Below are positions 14,601-22,822 of a DNA stretch of 22,883 bases, one piece after another. The notes below the pieces were generated by a model that was given only the letters and a program-made list of their open reading frames with translations, did not search any database and was not told where the DNA came from. Position 1 is the stretch's first letter; each line of letters opens with the position of its first letter. Both the position numbers and the translations under genes were made by a program. The stretch is from a virus: positions 1 through 22,883 of the IMG/VR virus record IMGVR_UViG_3300025127_000303, one strand, 5' to 3'.

Positions 14601-14942
14601 ATTACTTTTAATGAATTTATACCTTATGAAGTTTTTAGTAATGATCCATTTTCTCTTCAAAGAATAAGTCGAATACTAACGAGTTCTCATTCTTTTGAAT
14701 ATGTCGGTACAGGTACAGATATAAATATAGCGACACCTTTACAGGGTGCAATACCCATAAAGGAAAATGAAGTTGTTTCTACTGGTGGAGCACAGATTCC
14801 ATTCACATCAACCGATCAAAAAGGTAATTTTGATATAGGAGAAGGAATTCAAATTGATCAAACAACTTCAACGATCAGAGGAAGAGATTTTGCTAGAGCT
14901 ATTCAAGCAGAAGTAACACCATTAATATTAGCATTGAGATAA
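11679..14942 (+). CDS. Large virion structural protein with fibre modules and a pectate-lyase-type beta-helix (1087 aa)
   Basis: Residues 1-540 are built from short fibre repeats: GIGTTNPSQSLHT (about 163) and VGIKNINPSADLDVTG (305), then DLDVDGNVTVQTNLDVNG, DGGTAIAKKLFVGGAVDLED and GGVGIGSTVFVGGDANL (466), then DLDVDGHTELDDLNVTGF. Residues ~559-800 are a right-handed beta-helix type domain: IWVSKSGNDSNSGLLEGDAK, then DTIKVRPGIYIENNPI, then CLIENLNFGG, then PYVRNCTNF, SIGMRIDGDNA, GIGVSLTNDAYAQLVSIFTI and QCDLTNSNSSFGNFGLVAVG. The C-terminal part has SHSFEYVGTGTDI, then FTSTDQKGNFDIGEG and TSTIRGRDFARAI. I recognise these blocks from structural proteins of marine T4-like phages. The protein is probably a baseplate-attached adhesin or fibre that may bind or cleave surface glycans; no catalytic residues could be assigned. 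The start overlaps the upstream stop by one base and has no clear SD. Confidence 0.8.
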   Translation: MSENITVTGNKAQFNEDVVFLKDTDIRGSILFGETGTITTGLLNIDGDLATDNLLIREDLDVLGNSDFSGIVTARTGVDFGIGEPVSFIPSFNTVFDFAGNSIEENYGHLNVTGKYISFSGVTTTSFDDVGIGITQPHKGANGFGFEYIKLDVNGSVRVQSGSAIGIGTTNPSQSLHTTESVRISKEIYDSRNLDGDPGNFLSKDANGITWVSLEPSFTEGIFLMDESVYVPAGSSFVPGQIGAGQSFSVINFVERNSLGFGTDTTVVTARDPNSVTGLATIFTSDLWGTLGAGATASIYRQSRVGIKNINPSADLDVTGTLHVTNNVDFDTDLDVDGNVTVQTNLDVNGISNFNNQTDATSISNASVIIDGGTAIAKKLFVGGAVDLEDTLNVDEQATFGDDVALIADGKTFKVKTAGSIDKFIISSDDGNTDIRGTLIVSGVTSISNTTQSTAKDDGALTIKGGVGIGSTVFVGGDANLLSNLNVNGDLDVDGHTELDDLNVTGFTTFTNIVDLEGPVRDQNDVIANTAAGQNDYRLSSVGTGVSWRPSGVQTKRTIWVSKSGNDSNSGLLEGDAKATIGGAAAIAVETDTIKVRPGIYIENNPIGLRTDVTVTGEDLRLVIIQAGNPNKDIFHVRRGCLIENLNFGGTNVGIDHTGSACVAFPPPAGADSAVSGYTAPGPATEGPSGRWRSPYVRNCTNFMTSSIGMRIDGDNATASTIGADLKSMVCDSFTQYNENGIGVSLTNDAYAQLVSIFTINTDIAIYASSGAQCDLTNSNSSFGNFGLVAVGLGSTLFTGIATNVNPAGLQINSTTPDIDTIVCSEVFDEDNNPRRPFDGQALFFQIDLDNYPDTIGSGRITAPLERLSQVNILPGVDVSGYSAVDPPNILIRDADGNTVPKGPQGIIAEATANVSAAGTIESVNVVAQGRNYLSTQNLVVDIEGNTGLATAVTEPIFFTVESATPPTNVGLTTITFNEFIPYEVFSNDPFSLQRISRILTSSHSFEYVGTGTDINIATPLQGAIPIKENEVVSTGGAQIPFTSTDQKGNFDIGEGIQIDQTTSTIRGRDFARAIQAEVTPLILALR

Positions 14943-15959
14943 ATGGCAGTAGCACCACTAAATAAATTTTTAACGATTGCAGTTCCAGTCGCACCAGGAG
15001 AGCAAACACTTTTTGAAGCAAATGTTGGTACATCTGCTATTATATTGTATGCTCAAGTTTCAAACGTTGGAGCTGGGATTACTTTTCCAACCGTTACATT
15101 TTCTCATCGTAGAAGAAGTGTTGCAACTAGCACTGCAGGTAATTTAAGAAATAATAGAATTGTAAAAGACGTTGAAATACCACCAAGTGACGCATTAATT
15201 CTTATAGATGGAAGATTAGTCTTAGAGAGAACTGCTATTGTTTCAGACTCAATTGTGATTTCAGGAGTGCAGACAGGAATATCAACAATAAATGATGTGA
15301 AATATGATAATACCACTGGATTAACAACAGTGACGACACTCGATGCACATGGATTATCGGTAGATCAGGAAATCACAATGGCAGGTATTGCTTTTACTTG
15401 TCCTTCTACCGCTGGTATTACAAGTTCTCTTTTCCCTGCACCACAAAGGTCATTTTTTGTTGAAAGGGTAGTAGGAATAAAAACATTCGAAACAAACACT
15501 GGTATTGTAAACAATTTACCTCATACTTTCAAACCATCTGATCATCGTTTCATTCGATCATTACCCGATTCAATCACTGTTAAAAGCGGACCACAAATAA
15601 ACGATAAAATCACACCTAGAAGAGGGACTAATTATGATTCTGTCACAGGTATTTTATCAGTTACAACTGCTTCACCTCATAATCTTCTTACTGGAAATCA
15701 GATAGAATTTGAAAATAATTCTCTAATATTTAAATGTTCTCAAGATAATTATTTTAAAGAAAAATCATATCCAAGACCAACCGACCCTGCATCTAAATCT
15801 AATTCAGAATTAAATAATGGTCTTTTAGGTGTTACCACCATTGTTGGTTTTCCAAACGTTTTTACCGTAAATGTAGGAGTAACAACCACAGGTGGATTAG
15901 TTGGACCACTTCAGATGGAATTCATTTGCAGTATTTTAGAAAATAGCACAGCGACATAA
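14943..15959 (+). CDS. Virion structural protein of marine T4-like phages, 338 aa
   Basis: A beta-rich protein starting directly after the upstream stop. The N-terminal 110 residues (FLTIAVPVAPGEQTLFEANV, then SAIILYAQVSNVGAGITFPTVTFSHR) look like a compact sandwich, with IPPSDALILIDGRLVLER resembling small attachment proteins that report 'units' along fibres. Two copies of a beta module follow: YDNTTGLTTVTTLDAHGLSV, then GIAFTC (about 119-153), and YDSVTGILSVTTASPHNLLT, then SLIFKCS (about 230-263). Each copy has a Y-D-x-x-T-G-x-x-x-V-T-T-x-x-x-H-x-L core and ends in a Cys. It has no enzyme motif. Wedged between two giant adhesins and co-transcribed, it probably connects a fibre to the baseplate or forms a small baseplate appendage; the exact role is unknown. 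Confidence 0.75.
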   Translation: MAVAPLNKFLTIAVPVAPGEQTLFEANVGTSAIILYAQVSNVGAGITFPTVTFSHRRRSVATSTAGNLRNNRIVKDVEIPPSDALILIDGRLVLERTAIVSDSIVISGVQTGISTINDVKYDNTTGLTTVTTLDAHGLSVDQEITMAGIAFTCPSTAGITSSLFPAPQRSFFVERVVGIKTFETNTGIVNNLPHTFKPSDHRFIRSLPDSITVKSGPQINDKITPRRGTNYDSVTGILSVTTASPHNLLTGNQIEFENNSLIFKCSQDNYFKEKSYPRPTDPASKSNSELNNGLLGVTTIVGFPNVFTVNVGVTTTGGLVGPLQMEFICSILENSTAT

Positions 15960-15960
15960 T

Positions 15961-18900
15961 ATGCCAAAGTATTTAAGTGGAAGAGTTAAAAGAACTGATC
16001 AAGCTTATCTTAGCACTGATAGATATCAATATCTTGGACTAGAGCAAGCTGAACCTAATTTAGCTGACCCACCAGCAGGAGGCACCTCTCCTAATATACC
16101 AGTTGGTCAAAGAGCTCAAATAATTTCCGTTCAAGGTTTTCCTGGTGAAAGATTTTGGGTTCCGGTAGAGGGTGGATTAATACCCGGTGCAATAAGTGTT
16201 TTTGAGGAGGGGACGTTAGTTGGAGGATCGAGCAGCACAACTCAACTAGACATTAGAGGAAATATTATCACTGCGATTGGAAATAGGACAGGATTAGCTA
16301 ATCCCGGTGTTGCAGTAACATTAAGTGTGGATCCACCAGGAACTGATGGTCAACTATTGTTTAATAAAAATGGAGATTTTGGAGGAGCAACTCTTTTTAA
16401 TTATGATGATTCTACAGTGGGAGTTGCATCAGTTGGAATAGGAACCACAGCACCAACACAAAATCTTCATATATTAGGTAATCTTCGTTTAGAAAATGCA
16501 TTTTTCGATGCGACTAATTTTAGTGGTAATCAAGGACAACTTCTAGTTAGAAATGCTTCTGGTGGTTTAGAATATGCTAACGCAGCAACTGTTCCAACTG
16601 GTGCAGGAGGAACATTTGGAAATGTTCAATTTCATGATGATACTGGATTAGTAGATGGTGCACCTAATTTTGTGTTTGATGAATCAAATAGTAGGGTGGG
16701 AATAGGGAGTACTCAACCTAGAGTATTGCTTGATGTTGTTGGGATAGCTTCTTTTACTGACTTAACTATTGCTGGAATCCTTACTGCATCACAAGAACAA
16801 GGCGGTCTTGACTTTGAAACTGATGTGCGATTTGAAGGAGCAAATTATAATTTACAATGGGATATATCTGAAAGCAGTTTAGAATTTGGAGATAATACGT
16901 TTGCTGTTTTTGGTGGTGGTGGAGATTTAAAAATACGACATAATACCACTGTAACTCCAAATGTTTCACAAATAACAAATGCTTCATCCTCTCAACTTGA
17001 AATAGTTGCTGATGATTTTGAATTAAGAAGTGGAACGGGTGATGAATCTTACTTAGTATCAAGGGTAGGTTCAGGTGTAACATTGTTCACAGATAATGTA
17101 AAACGATTTGAAACAACTTTTGCCGGTGCGATTGTAACAGGAATATTCACTGCAACACAAGAAATACAATCAGCAAAAATTACAACTATAGATAATAACT
17201 TTGTCAATATTGATGTTTCCGGTATTGCGACAATGGGGACACTTGATACCAATTTTATAGATGCGGAAAATATTGATGTTGGTTTTGCCACTGTTACTGA
17301 CAAGTTAGATGTCACTGGATTCACAACAACAAAAAATATTTTTGCTGCAGGGATTGGTACATTCTTACAAATAGAAGTTGATAATCTCAAAATAGATGGT
17401 AATAAGGTTGAATCAACTACTGGTAACTTAATTTTAGAGTCAGCATCTACCACTATAACAGCAAATGATATATTGTTTGTTAACAACGCTGATGATTCAA
17501 ATTCAAAAGATTCTGGATCTATTATAACTCAGGGTGGAGTTGGTATTGAAAAAAGTTTAAATGTAGGTAATAATTTATCCGTTGTTGGTTTTACAACTCT
17601 TGCATCTGCAGGTGGTATCACGACCACTGGAGGAGATCTTTATGTTGGAGGTGATTTATTTGTTAATGATGATATTGTTCTTGATAACATTAAAGCTGGT
17701 AGTGTTTTCGTTTCTGGTCTTTCAACTTTCATAGGATTATCTACATTTAATTCAGGGATTGAAGTTGTTTCAGGACTATCTACCTTTAGAGCTAATGTTT
17801 TTGTAGCAACTGGTGCGACTGTTGGTCTTGGAGATTCAGTATTTATTCCTGATAATAAACGAGTAATTTTTGGTGATGACAATGATTTAGAAATATATCA
17901 TGAGTCATCATCGGATCAGAGTATTATTAAATCAATCAATAAGAAAATATCCTTAATGAGTGGAATTGCTATTGAGATTGAAGATGAATCTGGTAAGCAA
18001 CTGGCAGATTTCACAAAAGGGGGTGCTTCAAGATTATTTTATAATGCAAATGGAGATGCGACAGATCTTAAATTTGAAACCACTAATGAAGGTGTGAAGG
18101 TAACTGGCATGACCTCAATGACTGGTAATTTGAAGGTAGGTCAATATGTTGAATCTGATTTAACACCAAGTGTGGAATCTTTTGATTTAGGTGAGAGTGG
18201 AAAATCATGGCAAAGATTATACATTAAAGAGATAATAGGAACTGACAAAATTGGGGTTGATGAAAGCACCATTGGTTTATTAAAAGTAACAGGGATAGCT
18301 ACGATAGCAACTTTAGGTGTTACTGGACTCACAACAACTAAAGATTTAATTGTTACTGGTTTATCAACATTCAAGGGTAAATCACATTTTGAGTCAAATG
18401 TTGGTATTGGAACTACAAATCCATTTGATCCTTTTGATGGTGGTTTTGAAAAAAGATTTCAAGTTGTTAGTGGTGGAGTCGAACCTTACCTTTTTTCTGG
18501 AGGTGAATTTTTTAATGCTGAAGATATACTTAGTGTTACAACAAAAAGTGGTTATGGTGGGTTCAATATAAATGTTCGAAATCAAAACGAAGATAATCCA
18601 ACTTGGACTATTAGGACATTTGCAAATGAACCAATCGCATTTGCACAAGGAACATCAGAGATAGCAAGATTTAATAGTGACGGTAATTTAGGTATCGGAA
18701 CCACCAATCCTGGTTTATATAAACTTCATGTTAAAAGTCCCATAGCAACCATAGCTAGATTTGAAAGAACAACTGATTCAGGTGGTGGATCATGGGCAAA
18801 GGTAGATATCAAATCAGGCACAGCATCAGGAAATTCATATCTTACATTTAGTGATGTTGATGCGACTGAAATTGGTGCTATAAATTATGAACATAATAAT

Positions 18901-21900
18901 GATAGTTTAATCTTTCATGTGAATGGAAGTGATAAAGTTACCATCGACTCAAGTGGTAACTTACTTCGTGGTGGAACTGGTCAAGACATTGGTGCGATTA
19001 CTGCTCCTTGGGATAAGATATATGCAAATGAATTTCTTGGACAAGTTGGAGTATCACAAGGTACTTTGGAGGTTGGTAGTTTAAACGTAACTGGATTATC
19101 AACATTTGGAGATACTGTAGATATTAATGCTAGTGTAGATATTCTTTTGGATTTAGATGTAGATGGTCATACTTATCTTGATAATCTAAGTGTCTCTGGG
19201 ATTTCAACATTTACTGAAATGCTTGAGGTTCAAAAGAATGGTGTACCAGCAATAATATCAAATTATAATAATTCAAAACACATTCAAATGGATGCTGGTG
19301 GTAATGGGGCAGGATTTCAATTAACTACTGGACATTATTTTGCAATAAACCATCAACCATATACAGATAGAGGAACAAATAATAATTTAGATGAAAAATT
19401 CCGCATCACATCTGATGGTAATGTTGGCGTCGGAATTGATAATCCAACTGAAAAACTCCATGTTTCATCATTAGGTGCTACTGATGAACCAACCATAAAA
19501 ATAAGTAGTGAAAATTCTTCTATATTCTTGAGAACTGCTGGATCTGGTGGATCATTTCCCACAGGTGGAGGTGGAAATGATGGAGAACTTGTTTATCTTG
19601 GTGGAGATTTTAGATTTGGTATTGGTGGTCCAGGATCACATAATTTAGTATTTTTTAATGGTAATGGATATCCAGCAAGACTTACCATCGACCCAAGTGG
19701 TAACTTACTTCGTGGTGGAACTAGTCAAGACATTGGTGCAAATGGTGCTCCTTGGGACAAGATATATGCAAATGAATTTATTGGACAAATTAATGTAACA
19801 CAATCAGAATTAACGGTTACAAATTTAGATGTAACTGGAATCGCAACTTTCAGAGATGACGTTCAGTTCCATTCATCAGGTAGTACAAGTATTAGATTTG
19901 ATAGTTCTGCTAGTTCTTTAAAATTTGTAACTGATGCCAAGGCAGTATTTGGTGCTGATGGAGATGCTGCTGGAGATCTTGAAATTTATTCAAACGCATC
20001 TCACAGTTATATTACACATGCAAATAGCACTAATGGTAGTCATCTTTATATTGAATCAAGTGATAATTTAATTCTTCAAAGTGCAAATGATGGTAATAAT
20101 TGGATTCGTGGTGTAACTAATGGATCTACAGAATTATATTGGAATGTAGGTGGTGCGGTAAAATTAAGGACACAATCCACAGGTGTTGACATTATAGGTG
20201 AATTAGTTACTGACACTGCAAAAGTATCGAATTTAACAGATGGTCGTGTTGTTTTAGCAGGATCTCAGGGAAAATTAGAGGATAGTGGTAATTTAACTTT
20301 TGATGGATCTAAATTGACTATTGATGGTGACTTATTAGTCACTGGAGACGCAACATATGAAGGTGTAACAAACATCGATTCTGTTGGTATTGTCACAGCA
20401 GGAAGAGGTTTTAGAGCAACGACTGGTGGTTTAATTGTTTCCTCAGGAATTTCAACATTTAATGATGTAATACGACCTCAACACGGAAATAACGAAAATT
20501 CAGGTATTCAATGGGCAGACAATATTGGGACTGGAAGTGGTGATCAAGCATTCATTCGTTATTACGTTCAATCTGGTGAAAATACGAGATTAGAAATTAC
20601 ATGTAGAAATGATAGTGATGATGATATTTATTTAAATACAAGACTTGTCAATGTGTCAGATGATATGACTATTGATAAAAATTTAACTGTTAATGGTAAT
20701 ACTACCCTTGGAAATGCAACTGGTGATACTGTTACTTTCAATGCGAGAGTTAACAGTAACATTTACCCCTCTCTTAATGCAGCTGATTCAGATCCACTAA
20801 CCACCGGTTATGATCTTGGTGGTTCAAATAATCAATGGAGAAAAGTATTTGCACGAGAATTTTCTGGTGCAGTGATTGGAAATGCGGATACTGCAACAAG
20901 ACTTGCAACTCCGAGAAACATAGCAATTACCGGTGATTTGTCATGGAATGTTAATTTTGACGGAAGTCAAAATGTAAGTGGGGAAGGAACTCTGGCAACT
21001 ACTGGTGTTACAGCAGATACTTATGGAAGTGGAACACAAATTCCTAGAATAACGGTGGATGCAAAGGGAAGGATTACTGCTGTAGTTACAAATGGTCTTG
21101 ATTTAACTGGTGCCACAGCAGCAGTTGCAAATAAGATAAAAGTTAATAATACTGACACAGATGGTGTTCATTATCTTGCCTTTATCGGTCAAGATGGAGA
21201 TATGAATGAGAAAGATGTATTTATTGATGGTGAATTGAAATATAATCCACATACAAATATTTTAACAACAAGAACCATATACCCAGAATTAGATGACACT
21301 TATAATTTAGGGCAGAGTGATACTCAATATCGTTGGAATAAAATATATGCCAAAGAGTTTCGAGGTGGAACATTCTATGGAACCATAGACAGCACCGTAT
21401 CTGCATTTAGTCTTGCTAATTCTGTCGAGGATGTTTTTTCAGTATCTAGTAATATTCTTGCTGTAAATGGAAATCCAACTGAAGATAAAATTATATTTTA
21501 TGATGATTCTGCAAATAAATTAACCCATTTAAGTATTGGAACTAATTTATCAATAAGTGGAACTACTCTTAATGGTACGGGTGATACTAATACAACTTAT
21601 ACTCTTCCTGTCTCTGGAACTTCAAGTGCTGTTAGTTTAAATTTAACTGACAATAACGGAATTGTTGATTCTGTCACTATTACAAAAGGAAATGGTATAA
21701 CACTTAGTAATGTGGGAACTGGTGGATTTACTATTTCTGCTGATACACAATCTGGAACAACATATGATCTTGGCACGAGAACAGAACCTAAAATAAGATT
21801 AGCAGGTTCTAATGGCATTAATGATGATATAACTCTTGTTGGTCATGACGGAATAACACTATCAAGTTCTAATAGTGTTAATGGAGGAACAATTAATATT

Positions 21901-22539
21901 TATGGTGGAGGTGTAGCTGGTACGAGATATGACTTGTTTGTTCCTACTGGTACCACAAAAATAAGATTATCAGGTACTACAGCATCTGGTAATGCTAATG
22001 ATGATGTTGAAATAGCAGCTGGAAGCAATATTACGATTACTAGAGGTGATTCACAAAAAATTATCATAAATGGAACTGCAGCAGGACTTAGTTTAGTAAA
22101 TGAAAATTCAAACAGTTATCGCAATATTGTTTTTTGTTCTGGATCAGGTGATAGTTCATTAAGAACTAATGATGATGGTAGACTTAGAGTAAGATCTAGT
22201 GATGGAGAACTTAGAGTAAATGGTGATATAATAGCATTTAATTCTGATATTAGACTTAAAACTGATATTGAACCAATTACTGATGCACTATCAAAGGTTG
22301 ACTCTTTAAATGGTTTCACCTATAATCATAACGAAATTGCTGCTGGACTAGGATTTGATACTAAGACTAGATATGCTGGTGTATCTGCTCAAGAAGTACA
22401 GAAAATCCTCCCAGAAGCAGTTGCTAAACGTTTAGATGATGAGTACTTAACAGTTAAATATGACAAACTTGTACCACTTTTAATTGAAGCAATTAAAGAA
22501 CTTAAAGATGAGATTGACGAACTTAAAAGCACTAAATAA
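15961..22539 (+). CDS. Giant tail fibre/adhesin with C-terminal S74 intramolecular chaperone (2192 aa)
   Basis: The N-terminus (MPKYLSGRVKRT, then DRYQYLGLEQAEPNLADPP, then GFPGERFWVPVEGGLIPGA) is a head region I recognise from marine T4-like phages and is the likely baseplate anchor. The shaft is modular: GIGTT-x-P-type motifs near residues 158, 247, 814, 910 and 1155; 'F-G-x-x-x-DL-x-I' modules near 310, 640 and 1325; and W-x-K-(I/L)-Y-A-x-E-F-x-G motifs near 750, 1016, 1264, 1625 and 1790. A fibre module ADTATRLATPRNIAITGDLS (about 1640) follows. The end is a chaperone of endosialidase (Peptidase S74) domain: SDIRLKTDI with S2095 and K2100 in the spacing of the known Ser-Lys dyad, then FTYNHNE, YAGVSAQEVQKILPEAV, VKYDKLVPLLIEAI and a helical tail. 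The domain should trimerise the fibre and then cut itself off just before or at S2095. Confidence 0.88.
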   Translation: MPKYLSGRVKRTDQAYLSTDRYQYLGLEQAEPNLADPPAGGTSPNIPVGQRAQIISVQGFPGERFWVPVEGGLIPGAISVFEEGTLVGGSSSTTQLDIRGNIITAIGNRTGLANPGVAVTLSVDPPGTDGQLLFNKNGDFGGATLFNYDDSTVGVASVGIGTTAPTQNLHILGNLRLENAFFDATNFSGNQGQLLVRNASGGLEYANAATVPTGAGGTFGNVQFHDDTGLVDGAPNFVFDESNSRVGIGSTQPRVLLDVVGIASFTDLTIAGILTASQEQGGLDFETDVRFEGANYNLQWDISESSLEFGDNTFAVFGGGGDLKIRHNTTVTPNVSQITNASSSQLEIVADDFELRSGTGDESYLVSRVGSGVTLFTDNVKRFETTFAGAIVTGIFTATQEIQSAKITTIDNNFVNIDVSGIATMGTLDTNFIDAENIDVGFATVTDKLDVTGFTTTKNIFAAGIGTFLQIEVDNLKIDGNKVESTTGNLILESASTTITANDILFVNNADDSNSKDSGSIITQGGVGIEKSLNVGNNLSVVGFTTLASAGGITTTGGDLYVGGDLFVNDDIVLDNIKAGSVFVSGLSTFIGLSTFNSGIEVVSGLSTFRANVFVATGATVGLGDSVFIPDNKRVIFGDDNDLEIYHESSSDQSIIKSINKKISLMSGIAIEIEDESGKQLADFTKGGASRLFYNANGDATDLKFETTNEGVKVTGMTSMTGNLKVGQYVESDLTPSVESFDLGESGKSWQRLYIKEIIGTDKIGVDESTIGLLKVTGIATIATLGVTGLTTTKDLIVTGLSTFKGKSHFESNVGIGTTNPFDPFDGGFEKRFQVVSGGVEPYLFSGGEFFNAEDILSVTTKSGYGGFNINVRNQNEDNPTWTIRTFANEPIAFAQGTSEIARFNSDGNLGIGTTNPGLYKLHVKSPIATIARFERTTDSGGGSWAKVDIKSGTASGNSYLTFSDVDATEIGAINYEHNNDSLIFHVNGSDKVTIDSSGNLLRGGTGQDIGAITAPWDKIYANEFLGQVGVSQGTLEVGSLNVTGLSTFGDTVDINASVDILLDLDVDGHTYLDNLSVSGISTFTEMLEVQKNGVPAIISNYNNSKHIQMDAGGNGAGFQLTTGHYFAINHQPYTDRGTNNNLDEKFRITSDGNVGVGIDNPTEKLHVSSLGATDEPTIKISSENSSIFLRTAGSGGSFPTGGGGNDGELVYLGGDFRFGIGGPGSHNLVFFNGNGYPARLTIDPSGNLLRGGTSQDIGANGAPWDKIYANEFIGQINVTQSELTVTNLDVTGIATFRDDVQFHSSGSTSIRFDSSASSLKFVTDAKAVFGADGDAAGDLEIYSNASHSYITHANSTNGSHLYIESSDNLILQSANDGNNWIRGVTNGSTELYWNVGGAVKLRTQSTGVDIIGELVTDTAKVSNLTDGRVVLAGSQGKLEDSGNLTFDGSKLTIDGDLLVTGDATYEGVTNIDSVGIVTAGRGFRATTGGLIVSSGISTFNDVIRPQHGNNENSGIQWADNIGTGSGDQAFIRYYVQSGENTRLEITCRNDSDDDIYLNTRLVNVSDDMTIDKNLTVNGNTTLGNATGDTVTFNARVNSNIYPSLNAADSDPLTTGYDLGGSNNQWRKVFAREFSGAVIGNADTATRLATPRNIAITGDLSWNVNFDGSQNVSGEGTLATTGVTADTYGSGTQIPRITVDAKGRITAVVTNGLDLTGATAAVANKIKVNNTDTDGVHYLAFIGQDGDMNEKDVFIDGELKYNPHTNILTTRTIYPELDDTYNLGQSDTQYRWNKIYAKEFRGGTFYGTIDSTVSAFSLANSVEDVFSVSSNILAVNGNPTEDKIIFYDDSANKLTHLSIGTNLSISGTTLNGTGDTNTTYTLPVSGTSSAVSLNLTDNNGIVDSVTITKGNGITLSNVGTGGFTISADTQSGTTYDLGTRTEPKIRLAGSNGINDDITLVGHDGITLSSSNSVNGGTINIYGGGVAGTRYDLFVPTGTTKIRLSGTTASGNANDDVEIAAGSNITITRGDSQKIIINGTAAGLSLVNENSNSYRNIVFCSGSGDSSLRTNDDGRLRVRSSDGELRVNGDIIAFNSDIRLKTDIEPITDALSKVDSLNGFTYNHNEIAAGLGFDTKTRYAGVSAQEVQKILPEAVAKRLDDEYLTVKYDKLVPLLIEAIKELKDEIDELKSTK
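18940..19044 (+). repeat. Direct repeat copy A within the giant fibre gene (105 bp)
   Basis: This stretch matches 19684-19788 with about 8 mismatches in 105 bases (hand count). It encodes TIDSSGNLLRGGTGQDIGAI through APWDKIYANEFLGQ. The DNA is more alike than needed for the protein similarity, which points to recent duplication or gene conversion. Confidence 0.88.
19684..19788 (+). repeat. Direct repeat copy B within the giant fibre gene (105 bp)
   Basis: Second copy, 744 bp downstream of copy A and in the same frame. It encodes TIDPSGNLLRGGTSQDIGAN through APWDKIYANEFIGQ. In-frame recombination between the copies would remove or add 248 residues of shaft. Confidence 0.88.
22531..22538 (+). 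promoter_or_regulatory. Late-promoter-like ACTAAATA at the end of the fibre gene
   Basis: ACTAAATA overlaps the fibre stop codon and lies 46 nt before the small ORF at 22585. It is the same variant octamer as at the two minus-strand sites before gp48 and gp4. The same octamer also occurs inside the 14943 gene (14957-14964), so chance matches do happen. Confidence 0.35.
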
Positions 22540-22548
22540 TATTGACAT

Positions 22549-22557
22549 TGTTATAAT
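22549..22557 (+). promoter_or_regulatory. Possible sigma-70 type extended -10 (TGTTATAAT)
   Basis: TG-T-TATAAT is a perfect extended -10 in the 45-bp gap after the fibre gene. No -35 lies at the normal spacing: TTGACA at 22542-22547 is only 4 nt upstream. The predicted start is about 22564, giving a leader of about 20 nt for the 22585 ORF. It would allow host-polymerase (early) transcription of this ORF. Confidence 0.4.
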
Positions 22558-22584
22558 CTGTGGTAGGATAAAGAAAAAAAGTAT

Positions 22585-22773
22585 ATGAAAGAGGATTATC
22601 TAACAAAAATAGTTGTGGACATGACTTCTCGATCTTTTCTTTTAATTAGTGAAAATGGTTCACAAAGACTTGTTGAATGTGATACACCTGATGAATTTCT
22701 TCGTGTTCTTGATGTTTGTAATCAATTAGAAGAAGATAAAATTGAATTTGCTCAACTATCTGAAAAAAAGTAG
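22585..22773 (+). CDS. Small protein of unknown function, 62 aa
   Basis: The sequence MKEDYLTKIVVDMTSRSFLL then ISENGSQRLVECDTPDEF then LRVLDVCNQLEEDKIEFAQL suggests two or three beta strands followed by one helix. The pattern 'V-x-V-D-x-x-x-R-x-F-x-L-x-S-x-x-G-x-x-x-x-V-x-C-D-(T/S)-x-x-x-F' looks like small conserved hypothetical proteins of marine T4-like phages, but no function is known to me. AGGA at 22565-22568 is 16 nt from the ATG, too far for a standard SD. It is separated from the fibre gene by its own promoter-like sequences, so it may be regulated apart from the tail operon. Codon use looks like that of its neighbours. Confidence 0.6.
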   Translation: MKEDYLTKIVVDMTSRSFLLISENGSQRLVECDTPDEFLRVLDVCNQLEEDKIEFAQLSEKK

Positions 22774-22786
22774 TCCACAGATCATA

Positions 22787-22794
22787 CATAAATA
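22787..22794 (+). promoter_or_regulatory. Late promoter -10 (CATAAATA) before the last gene
   Basis: CATAAATA follows the small ORF and lies 28 nt before the ATG at 22823, giving a leader of about 22 nt that contains AGGA at 22814-22817. This is the best-formed late promoter plus SD in the window. Confidence 0.68.
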
Positions 22795-22822
22795 AAATAT
22801 AGTATAAGTAGTCAGGATACCC

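Noticed and set aside
22542-22557. TTGACA plus TATAAT as a full sigma-70 promoter
   Set aside because: The two hexamers are 4 nt apart, not about 17, so they cannot act as -35 and -10 together. Only the extended -10 is reported.
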